A stretch of 64,000 nucleotides of DNA, taken from NCBI GenBank assembly GCA_000242235.1, contig JH590864.1, forward strand, positions 124,001-188,000. Direction: 5' to 3'. Shown here in pieces: positions 45,203 to 51,637 of the stretch. Source of the DNA: Stomatobaculum longum. GTDB taxonomy: Bacteria; Bacillota; Clostridia; Lachnospirales; Lachnospiraceae. The notes beneath the pieces were generated by a model that worked only from the letters and a program-made list of their open reading frames with translations, was not told where the DNA came from and did not search any database. Position numbers and translations under genes: made by a program. The first letter of the stretch is position 1, and each line of letters opens with the position of its first letter.

Positions 45203-46315
45203 ATGCGGAATAAGCAGCGGGAAAAACTAGCGGCAGAGGGGGTCAAAACGGGCTACGGCGCGCGCGTGGTGCTCTCGGAGGTCGCATTTGAACTTCACCC
45301 GGGTGAGGTTATGGCCCTGCTCGGGCCGAACGGTGCGGGCAAGTCGACCCTCTTAAAGAGCGCTGCGGGACAGCTTGCCCTGCAGGGGGGCAGCATCTAC
45401 CTGGAAGGCAAAGATTTGCAGGCCTATTCCGGGAGAGAGCGCGCGGCGTGTATGGCGCTTTTATTTACCGAGCGGAGAGAGCCGGAGTTTGCAACGGCGC
45501 GCGAGGTGGTCGAGGCAGGGCGCTACCCCTACACGGGGCGCTTCGGCACCTTGCGGGAACAGGATCACGCGGCGGTGGCGCGCGCCATGGCCTATGTGTG
45601 CACCGAGGAACTCAGAGAGCGCCCCTTTGCGGAGCTGAGTGACGGCCAGCGCCAGCGCGTGCTGCTCGCCAGGGCGCTCGCGCAGGAGCCGCGGCTCATT
45701 CTGCTCGACGAGCCGACGGCGTTTCTCGACCTTCGTCATAAGATAGAGCTCCTCGGTTTGCTGCGGGATTTCGCGACCCGGGAGGGACTCGCGGTTCTGG
45801 TTTCGCTCCACGAGCCGGACCTCGCGCTCAAATGTGCCGACCGCGTGCTGCTTGTCGCGGACGGCAAGGTGCTGCCGCCGGCTGCACCGGAAGAGGCGCT
45901 TTCCGAAGAGAATATGCGCCGCATTTACGGACTGGGCGCTACCTACGACGCGCTCTCCGGCAGTGCGGAATTGCCGCGGCGCACGGAAGGCACGCCGCCG
46001 GACACGCTGGTACTCGCGGGCGGCGGGAGCGGCATACCGGTTTACCGGCGGCTTCGGCGCGAGGGCACTTCTTTTGCGGCCGGGATTTTCAGCCCCGCGG
46101 ATCTCGATTATCCGGTGGCAATCCGCCTTGCCGAGAAGGTCATTGAGACCGCGCCTTACGAGCCGGTTTCGGCGCCCGACCTGCAAGCGGCAAAGGCCTG
46201 TCTCTCAAAGGTCAGGCGGGTCATCTGGGCGGAGCCGCCGCTCGGAAGCGGCAATGCGGCCCTGCTTGCCTTGCGGGAACTTGCGGAATCAAAGGGGATT
46301 TTAGAGCAGAAATAA
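45203..46315 (+). CDS. BtuD-like ABC ATPase with C-terminal extension
   Basis: A 370-residue ATPase. Walker A GPNGAGKST is at 41-49; signature LSDGQRQR and Walker B LILLDEPTAFLDL follow, and the H-loop reads SLHEPDLAL. The ATPase part ends near 250. Residues about 270-370 form an extra alpha/beta domain starting LVLAGGGSGIPVYRRL and containing IFSPADLDYPVAIRLAEKVI, which recalls extensions on some cobalamin-type ATPases. ATG 45203 is chosen for GAGGAGAGG upstream; the frame is open from 45026 without a site. It should power the permease 43602-44612. Confidence 0.88.
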   Translation: MRNKQREKLAAEGVKTGYGARVVLSEVAFELHPGEVMALLGPNGAGKSTLLKSAAGQLALQGGSIYLEGKDLQAYSGRERAACMALLFTERREPEFATAREVVEAGRYPYTGRFGTLREQDHAAVARAMAYVCTEELRERPFAELSDGQRQRVLLARALAQEPRLILLDEPTAFLDLRHKIELLGLLRDFATREGLAVLVSLHEPDLALKCADRVLLVADGKVLPPAAPEEALSEENMRRIYGLGATYDALSGSAELPRRTEGTPPDTLVLAGGGSGIPVYRRLRREGTSFAAGIFSPADLDYPVAIRLAEKVIETAPYEPVSAPDLQAAKACLSKVRRVIWAEPPLGSGNAALLALRELAESKGILEQK

Positions 46316-46587
46316 AACGAGCTTACTGCATCGCTTGGGCCGAATCGCGAAGAGTCGAGGAGTGTTCGCAAGGGCGAGCCTGCGAGCACGGGCAACACGC
46401 GCTTCCTGCGGGCGTGCGAAAGAACGGCCGAAAGCCAAAGCATCGATGTGGGAAAAGACCGTAAGTGCGAGAGGGCAGAGGGCATCAAAGAACTGTCGCA
46501 ATCGCGCCTGCAGGGACGATAGCGAGTGTATATCTGCGGAAATGACAGATTATCGGAAGGAAAGCGGGATAGGAGGAAAGGTGGAAT

Positions 46588-46929
46588 ATGAACATTCAGA
46601 TTTTCGGCGGCGGCAAGAATTTTGACGTCAAGAAGGCAGAGCGCTATTTTAAGGAGCGCCGCATCCCGGTACAGCGCGTGGATCTCTTTGAGAAGGGACT
46701 CAGCAAGGGGGAACTCCGCGCGGTATGCCGGGCGCTCGGCAGCGCGGAAGCTCTGGTCGACACCGCCGCGAAGGCGAAGGAGACTGTGATCTGGTTTCAG
46801 CACACGGCGGAAGAGGACAGGGAAGCCTTTTTGCTGGAACACCCGGAAATTTTAAGACAGCCCATCGTGCGAAACGGCGCGCAGGCGACGGTCGGCTATC
46901 AGCCCGAGGTCTGGAAGAACTGGGCGTGA
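46588..46929 (+). CDS. ArsC/Spx-fold protein without catalytic cysteines
   Basis: A 113-residue thioredoxin-like protein of the ArsC/Spx/YffB family: MNIQIFGGGKNFDVKKAERYFKER gives the first strand and helix, and EILRQPIVRNG is the family C-terminal motif. The CxxC or Cx5 loop is replaced by GGGKNF, and no cysteine occurs at the active position, so arsenate reduction by the usual route is unlikely. GGAGGAAAGG precedes ATG 46588. The 272 bases before it carry no supported gene. Role unknown. Confidence 0.8.
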   Translation: MNIQIFGGGKNFDVKKAERYFKERRIPVQRVDLFEKGLSKGELRAVCRALGSAEALVDTAAKAKETVIWFQHTAEEDREAFLLEHPEILRQPIVRNGAQATVGYQPEVWKNWA

Positions 46930-46942
46930 GATAGTGCCCGAT

Positions 46943-47221
46943 TTAACCGAGCCAGCTCCAGTTCTCCTCGCGGGGCAGGGTGAGGGTCAGCATCACAACT
47001 TCGCCCGCATTGTCTCGGCAGAGATCCTCCGGGAGAGAGCGGAGCGGGAGCGGATTGCCCTCCTCAAGTTCCTGGAGAATACAGCGGACGCCCTCCGCGC
47101 GCGCGTCATCGATCGCGTCGGCGCGGTCTGCGCCTTCGCCGTAGCAGCCCGGAAAATCCGGGAAAGCAGCCCGAAAGCGGCCGTCACGTTCGGTGAGAAT
47201 AATCGGGTAATCAAATGCCAT
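46943..47221 (-). CDS. HicB-like antitoxin-type protein, unpaired
   Basis: A 92-residue protein with FPDFPGCYGEGADRADAIDDARAE parts, the partially RNase H-like HicB fold. HicB neutralises the RNA-cutting toxin HicA, but no HicA (about 60-80 residues with a GSHH-type motif) adjoins it; this is an orphan or a standalone regulator, lacking also an obvious C-terminal DNA-binding domain. I used ATG at 47221 (GGAAAGGA upstream) over an earlier ATG at 47245. A minus-strand TATAAT at 47260-47265 is its likely -10. Confidence 0.8.
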   Translation of the reverse strand: MAFDYPIILTERDGRFRAAFPDFPGCYGEGADRADAIDDARAEGVRCILQELEEGNPLPLRSLPEDLCRDNAGEVVMLTLTLPREENWSWLG

Positions 47222-47403
47222 GGGGTATCCTTTCCGGAGACTCAAAAATGTTTCGCTCCATTATAGCATGAATGACAGATCGCATAAATGACAGGAAAAC
47301 AGCGGCACCCCCTGCCCCGCGATTCGCGGTAGGAATGAGTTCAAACTGTCCTACTTGATCTTGCAATCGGCGAAACTGATTTTGCAAAAAAATAAAAAAG
47401 TGC

Positions 47404-47432
47404 TTGCATTCTCCGGAACGACATAGTAGAAT
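47404..47432 (+). promoter_or_regulatory. Promoter of tRNA-Leu
   Basis: TTGCAT at 47404-47409, a 17-base spacer and TAGAAT at 47427-47432, 13 bases before the tRNA 5' end. Confidence 0.75.
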
Positions 47433-47445
47433 TACAAAGTACCGA

Positions 47446-47528
47446 GCGGGGATGCTGGAATTGGCAGACAGGCTAGACTAAGGATCTAGTGGCCACAAGC
47501 CGTGTGGGTTCAAGTCCCATTTCCCGCA
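47446..47528 (+). tRNA. tRNA-Leu (anticodon AAG)
   Basis: An 83-base cloverleaf without an encoded CCA: acceptor GCGGGGA (47446-47452) with TTCCCGC (47521-47527) and discriminator A; D stem CTG/CAG; anticodon stem CTAGA/TCTAG with loop CTAAGGA, giving anticodon AAG at 47480-47482; a long variable arm with GGC/GCC as in class II tRNAs; T stem and TTCAAGT loop. The long arm and anticodon both say leucine (CUU family). A34 at the wobble position is unusual in bacteria and would need deamination to inosine to read widely. Confidence 0.93.
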
Positions 47529-47534
47529 GCGTAT

Positions 47535-47570
47535 GAGAGGGTTGTGACGAAAGTCACAGCCCTCTCTTTT
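47535..47570 (+). terminator. Terminator of tRNA-Leu
   Basis: A 14-bp stem (47535-47548 with 47553-47566, one G-T pair) with a GAAA tetraloop, followed by a T-run. It starts seven bases after the tRNA. Confidence 0.92.
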
Positions 47571-47672
47571 TATACCCGCGGCGCAGCTTGAATTCATTTC
47601 TGTAAACCAGTATAATGAAGATTAAGGTTCAAGAGCAAAAGACAATGGCAGGTAAATGACGGGAGGTTCTAT

Positions 47673-48377
47673 ATGAGAAAAGCAGGATTGTTCTGCGTTG
47701 CGGCGCTGGCGGCACTCAGCATCAGCGCTTGCGGCGGTTCGAAGCAGGAGAGCACGGCGGCGGAGACCACGGTTGCGGCTTCTACGGTCGAAGAGGGAAC
47801 CACGGCGGCAGGCGGCAGCATCATTGCACCCGAGGCGGGCAAGACCGATCACCAGAACGGCGGTTTCCCGGTGCAGCTGGATGCGGACAGCTTCAACGGC
47901 AAGACCGTAAAGGCAGAGTTCTTTGCCTTTGACCGCTATGATGTGGCAAAAATCAATGCGCTGAAGGCGGGCGATGTGATTCAGGTCGCGAATCACAATG
48001 TCGCAATCAAGACCATCGAGAAGAAGAACGCCGAGACCGGCAATTTCCCGGAGGTCATCATCAACGGCGGTGTGGCAAACGGCGGCGTGAGCCTTTTGCA
48101 GGACGGCGACTACTTCCGTACCGAGAGCGAGGACGGCACGCCGCTCTACTACTCGATCGGCACGGAGGAGCTGAAGCTCGCGAGCGATGTGGTCTACATG
48201 GACTACTCCGATCTGAACCAGCAGAACGGTGTCACCTATCAGGCCGACCAGATTAAGAAGGCGTTCGAGGCCGACAAGGCCAAGGGCTGGGGCCCGCAGG
48301 TCATCTCGGTTGTGATCAAAGACGGCGAGGTCAAGCAGATTTTCCGCACCTTTGCCCAGGACAGCGCGAAGAAGTGA
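47673..48377 (+). CDS. Lipoprotein of unknown function
   Basis: A 234-residue lipoprotein with lipobox ISAC (Cys20) and a Thr/Ala/Glu spacer to about residue 60. The soluble part (about 62-230) alternates beta strands and turns: NGKTVKAEFFAFDRYDVAKINALKAGD and VIINGGVANGGVSLLQDGDYF. I recognise no named domain. GGGAGG lies eight bases before ATG 47673. It is monocistronic between the tRNA terminator and its own terminator, and marks the end of the GC-rich backbone before a low-GC accessory stretch. Confidence 0.8.
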   Translation: MRKAGLFCVAALAALSISACGGSKQESTAAETTVAASTVEEGTTAAGGSIIAPEAGKTDHQNGGFPVQLDADSFNGKTVKAEFFAFDRYDVAKINALKAGDVIQVANHNVAIKTIEKKNAETGNFPEVIINGGVANGGVSLLQDGDYFRTESEDGTPLYYSIGTEELKLASDVVYMDYSDLNQQNGVTYQADQIKKAFEADKAKGWGPQVISVVIKDGEVKQIFRTFAQDSAKK

Positions 48378-48402
48378 GCGGAATCCAAAAAGAGGGGGAT
48401 GC

Positions 48403-48437
48403 GAAAAAACTCGATTGAGTTTTTTCACATCTCCCTT
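48403..48437 (+). terminator. Terminator after lipoprotein gene
   Basis: GAAAAAACTC (48403-48412) pairs with GAGTTTTTTC (48417-48426), loop GATT, extended by GGGAT/ATCTCCC flanks, then a T-run at 48436. The stem is symmetrical enough to act from both sides. Confidence 0.8.
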
Positions 48438-48520
48438 TTTGCATTTATTGTGTATAAATGACTGAAAGCATACCAAAAAAAAGCGCAGTCCCCCTACCCC
48501 ATAGAAATTCTTTTTTGAAT

Positions 48521-48904
48521 CTATGCGGCAGCTCTGTTTCTCATCTTTCCCCTAACATCTTTTATTTCATTGATGAAATATCCAAAGGTTCTGTATGACG
48601 GAGTCCGGTGATCCATGAGATACATGAACCTGATATTAACGTTGCAGTTGTCTTCCGGTTCTCTTAGAGAGCAGTAACCGCTAGTCATAAATCCGAAAAG
48701 TACTGTTTTTAACATGTTGACTGGATTATATCTGAATCGTCCGGTTGTGTACGCCGGAATATCGGTCAGATACTTGTTTAAATCGATTCCTCCCATCAAT
48801 CTGTCAGATGTTAAAACAGGATCCAGCAGATCCAAACAATCTGAAAGAAACAGTGGTAAATATCCTTGTTTTGAATTACAACAATTAGTATGTAAAGTTT
48901 TCAT
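48521..48904 (-). pseudogene. Truncated IS1182-type transposase
   Basis: A 127-residue N-terminal fragment of an IS1182/DUF772-type transposase: DPVLTSDRLMGGIDLNKYL, RFRYNPVNMLKTVLFGFMTSGYCSLREPEDNCNVNIRFMYL (in parts) and DHRTPSYRTFGYFINEI are the family's conserved start. Full-length enzymes have about 450-550 residues with the DDE core, which is missing here; the frame ends in unrelated residues and a stop at 48521. Composition is far more AT-rich than the surrounding genes. It is a dead insertion sequence remnant. Confidence 0.85.
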
Positions 48905-48967
48905 TCCAAGTTAATTTTACCACAAAAATAGGACCTTTCGCATTAACGAATGGTCCTATTTCTTTCA

Positions 48968-48987
48968 GGGACTTATTTCACAGCCCC
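48968..48987. mobile_element. Possible inverted-repeat end of the IS remnant
   Basis: Read on the minus strand, this is GGGGCTGTGAAATAAGTCCC, a form typical of IS1182-like ends, about 65 bases before the transposase start. A hairpin with AGGACC/GGTCCT arms (48932-48957) lies beside it. I cannot find the matching other end, which fits a deleted element. Confidence 0.45.
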
Positions 48988-49009
48988 CTCTTGTATTCAT
49001 TACATGGAG

Positions 49010-49273
49010 TTACAAAGCAGTAAGAAAGGTTAAGCCCCCTAAAATCACTCCTGCTGAATTAGGAATAATGAGAATCCAGTCCTTTTTCGGTTCTTTAGTC
49101 CACCCATAAATAACCCAAATCAGGCAAGAAATTGCAGCAAATAACGGCTGAAACGGTTGCGCTTTGCTCCCTTGTAAATTGGAGTAAATTTGAGGGATAT
49201 AGGCAATAAAGACAAAAATTCCAATAAATGCTCCAATAGACCCTACCAAAAGATTAAGTTTTTGCTTGGTCAT
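49010..49273 (-). CDS. SemiSWEET sugar transporter
   Basis: An 87-residue protein with three membrane helices, the PQ motif in FIAYIPQIYSN at the end of helix 1 and the WVIYGW and PNSAGVILGG stretches of helices 2-3. This is the SemiSWEET family, which dimerises to let sugars pass the membrane. AAAGGAG precedes the ATG at 49273. Base composition is clearly lower in GC than the chromosome backbone, and it sits between an IS remnant and a gene fragment, so acquisition by transfer is likely. Sugar specificity cannot be read. Confidence 0.85.
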   Translation of the reverse strand: MTKQKLNLLVGSIGAFIGIFVFIAYIPQIYSNLQGSKAQPFQPLFAAISCLIWVIYGWTKEPKKDWILIIPNSAGVILGGLTFLTAL

Positions 49274-49431
49274 CTGCGTCTCCTTTCAATGGACACGATT
49301 TCTACAAATTATTAAATCATATCGCAAATATCCACTTTTAACAAATCAATGGTAATAAATTATAATATTTTTGTCAAATGTTATTTAGTTGGCGAATTGT
49401 TTAAGAAACTGACTGTTTGGAATATAAAAAA

Positions 49432-49453
49432 GCACTTGCAATAATGCAAGTGC
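49432..49453 (-). terminator. Minus-strand terminator in the accessory stretch
   Basis: A perfect 9-bp stem (49432-49440 with 49445-49453, loop ATAA). On the minus strand it is followed by a T-run. It could end transcription arriving from bioB, or be left from a deleted gene. Confidence 0.7.
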
Positions 49454-49489
49454 CTGATCTTGTCAAATACAAAAGCAGAGAGGTTTCTA

Positions 49490-49720
49490 CATATACATGA
49501 ATTGACACGACTAATCCCAAAAGACATGGTTCCCGCGCTGGGTGTAACAGAACCGGGAGGTATTGCCTTCTGTGTGGCAAAGGCAAAGTCCTATGCCAAA
49601 GGCGAGCTTCTTCACCTGAATGTTGCTATGAACAGCGGCATGTATAAAAACGCCTTTACCTGCGGTATTCCCAATTCCCTCTTTTTGAATCATCAAACGC
49701 TTGTTGCGGCTGGGCGAACA
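49490..49720 (+). pseudogene. CyuA/UPF0597 family fragment
   Basis: About 75 residues matching the N-terminal part of CyuA/YhaM (UPF0597, L-cysteine desulfidase-like): LTRLIPKDMVPALGVTEPGGIAFCVAKAKS and NSGMYKNAFTCGIPNS. The family's cluster-binding LGCTEP has Val instead of Cys. Full-length proteins have about 430 residues; here similarity stops near 49710, just before the end of bioB on the other strand, where a rearrangement must have cut it. No good ribosome binding site. Confidence 0.7.
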
Positions 49721-49733
49721 AAAAGAGACAGTG

Positions 49734-50771
49734 TCACAGCGAAGTTTGCTGTGCGCTATTTTTGCCGCCTTCGAAGCAGGCGGGGCGCACCGAATACTTT
49801 TCCCACTCGGGCTGCACATCTCTGCCCATTGCGCGAAGCATCGCCTTATCCTGCTGAATTGTGGAGCCGCTTGTGGTCAGCATGTTGCCGGTGATGGTCG
49901 CGCTGACGCCGCAGGCAAAGCTGTGCGCGCCGTTGTCGGAGAGCGCCGAACGGCCGCCTGCGAGGCGGATATTCGCTTCGGGGTTGATCATGCGGAAGAT
50001 TGCGAGTGCGCGCAGAATTTCTTCGTCTTTCAGAATCTCGCGCTCGCCGAGCGGCGTGCCCTTGATTGGCATCAGGACATTGACCGGAATCGACTCGATG
50101 CCGAGCTCGGCGAGGGTCAGCGCCATGTCGATGCGATCCTCCCAGGTCTCGCCCATGCCGATGATGCCGCCGGAGCAGACGCAGAGCCCCTCTTCCTTGG
50201 CGGCGCGAATGGTCTCGAGCTTCTGGTCAAAGGTGTGGGTCGTGCAAATCTCGGGGAAGAAGCGGCGCGAGGTCTCAATGTTGTCGTGATAGCTCGTGAC
50301 GCCCGCGAGGTGCAGCTCGTGCAGCTGCTCTCTCGTCAGAAAGCCGTGGGAGGCGCAGAGATCAATCTTGCACTCCTCGGCCATGCGGCGGTAAGCGGCG
50401 AGCGCGTGCTTGAACTCTTCGCCGGTCAGCGAGCGCCCGGAGGTCACGATGGAGAAGCGATCCACGCCCTCGCGCTCGTTCGCCTTACAGGCAGCGACAA
50501 TCACATCCTCCGGCAGAAACGCATACTCTTCGCAGCCGGTCTTCGAGTGTGCGGACTGCGCGCAGTACTTGCAGTCCTCGCTGCAGCGGCCGCTTCTGCC
50601 GTTGATAATCGTACATAAATCGACTTTGTCCTCACAATAGGTCTCGCGGAGTTTATCCGCCGCCTGACAGAGCTCCGTGAGATCTACGGTCAGAAGCTCC
50701 TCGAGTTCCCGATCGCCCCGCTTCAGACGGCGCCCGCCGATGATTTCCTCTGCCAGTTTCAATGCGTTCAT
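49734..50771 (-). CDS. bioB: Biotin synthase
   Basis: A 345-residue radical SAM enzyme inserting sulfur into dethiobiotin. SAM-cluster ligands Cys63-x3-Cys67-x2-Cys70 lie in GRCSEDCKYCAQS; the second cluster's Cys ligands lie in IDLCASHG and LCVCSGGIIGMGE, and the Arg ligand in ANIRLAGGRS. GGGAGG precedes the ATG at 50771. bioA, bioD and bioF are not beside it, so the cell may import dethiobiotin or encode them elsewhere. Transcription is divergent from bioY across a BirA operator. Its 3' end abuts the accessory stretch. Confidence 0.96.
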   Translation of the reverse strand: MNALKLAEEIIGGRRLKRGDRELEELLTVDLTELCQAADKLRETYCEDKVDLCTIINGRSGRCSEDCKYCAQSAHSKTGCEEYAFLPEDVIVAACKANEREGVDRFSIVTSGRSLTGEEFKHALAAYRRMAEECKIDLCASHGFLTREQLHELHLAGVTSYHDNIETSRRFFPEICTTHTFDQKLETIRAAKEEGLCVCSGGIIGMGETWEDRIDMALTLAELGIESIPVNVLMPIKGTPLGEREILKDEEILRALAIFRMINPEANIRLAGGRSALSDNGAHSFACGVSATITGNMLTTSGSTIQQDKAMLRAMGRDVQPEWEKYSVRPACFEGGKNSAQQTSL

Positions 50772-50811
50772 ATCGCATGCCTCCCGAATGTATTTAATGG
50801 AATCCTTGCCC

Positions 50812-50888
50812 AGTATAGCCAGTTTGAACGAAATTTGTCAACCGAAATTATGTTCGAGGTTGACAATCGGAGTCCGGACGGGTATGCT
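50812..50888. promoter_or_regulatory. BirA operator with divergent bioB and bioY promoters
   Basis: TTGTCAACC (50835-50843) and GGTTGACAA (50858-50866), separated by 14 bases, form the biotin repressor dyad. Its two arms contain the -35 boxes: TTGACA (50860-50865) with TATGCT (50883-50888) at 17 bases for bioY, and minus-strand TTGACA (50836-50841) with TATACT (50812-50817) at 18 bases for bioB. Biotin-loaded BirA bound here should shut off both genes. Confidence 0.92.
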
Positions 50889-50928
50889 AGGCGTTAGTGC
50901 AAAACGCACAGGAAGAGGAGAGTAGAGA

Positions 50929-51489
50929 ATGAAACGTTTGGATATTCGCAACATGGCATTGATTGCAGTGATGACAGCGCTGATGTGTATCTTTGGCCCC
51001 ATGTCGATTCCGATCGGCGCAGTACCCTTTTCGCTGACCCCGCTTTTGGTATACCTCGCTGCCTACATTCTCGGCATGCGGAACGGCACCGTTGCCTATC
51101 TTATCTATCTGCTGATCGGCTTTGTCGGCGTTCCGGTCATGTCCGGCTACAGCGGCGGCCCGGCAAAGATTCTGGGACCGACCGGCGGTTATCTGATGGC
51201 CTTCATCCTGATGGCGCTGATGACGGGCTTCGTGGTGGAGCGCTTCTACCGGAACATCCCGCTCCAGGCGGTTGTGATGTTTGTCGCGCTGATTATCTGC
51301 TATGCGGCCGGCACCGCGTGGTTTGTCGGACAGACCAAGATGGCGCTCTCGAAGGCGCTCGCGGTCTGCGTCTATCCGTTTGTCCCGCTCGACTGCATTA
51401 AGCTCGGCCTCGCGATTATCATCGGGCGCCCGGTCAGAGAGCGGCTGCACGGCTTCCTGCAGGCAAGATCAGCGGCGAGCCTCGCCTGA
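50929..51489 (+). CDS. bioY: Biotin transporter substrate-binding protein
   Basis: A 186-residue integral membrane protein with about six helices, the S component of the ECF biotin importer. Recognised by FGPMSIPIGAVPFSLTPLLVYLA, VGVPVMSGYSGG and GPTGGYLMAF, standard BioY signatures. The energising EcfA/EcfT module is encoded elsewhere. GAGGAGAG lies before ATG 50929. Expression is set by the BirA operator shared with bioB, so uptake and synthesis respond together to biotin. Confidence 0.96.
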   Translation: MKRLDIRNMALIAVMTALMCIFGPMSIPIGAVPFSLTPLLVYLAAYILGMRNGTVAYLIYLLIGFVGVPVMSGYSGGPAKILGPTGGYLMAFILMALMTGFVVERFYRNIPLQAVVMFVALIICYAAGTAWFVGQTKMALSKALAVCVYPFVPLDCIKLGLAIIIGRPVRERLHGFLQARSAASLA

Positions 51490-51515
51490 CGCGTTTTCAA
51501 AATCGAAGAGAAAGA

Positions 51516-51551
51516 AAAAAGAGCGAAGAACCTTAGTTCTTCGCTCTTTTT
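51516..51551 (+). terminator. Terminator after bioY
   Basis: A 16-bp stem (51516-51531 with 51536-51551), loop CTTA, with A-run and T-run at its base, thus usable from both strands. Confidence 0.88.
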
Positions 51552-51637
51552 CTGACACTGGATTCTTTTTAAAACTTTCGTTATACTAAAAAGAGCTGAA
51601 AAGTTTGGCTGTTCAGCGCAGAAAAGGAGGAAATGTC

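Noticed and set aside
46316-46587. Possible gene in the 272-base gap after the ABC ATPase
   Set aside because: Open frames exist on both strands but have no site and Arg-rich nonsense composition; nothing beyond GC-rich spacer is supported.
47535-47570. Hairpin after tRNA-Leu as an attachment site
   Set aside because: It is a normal terminator; no copy of the tRNA 3' end was seen downstream to support integration.
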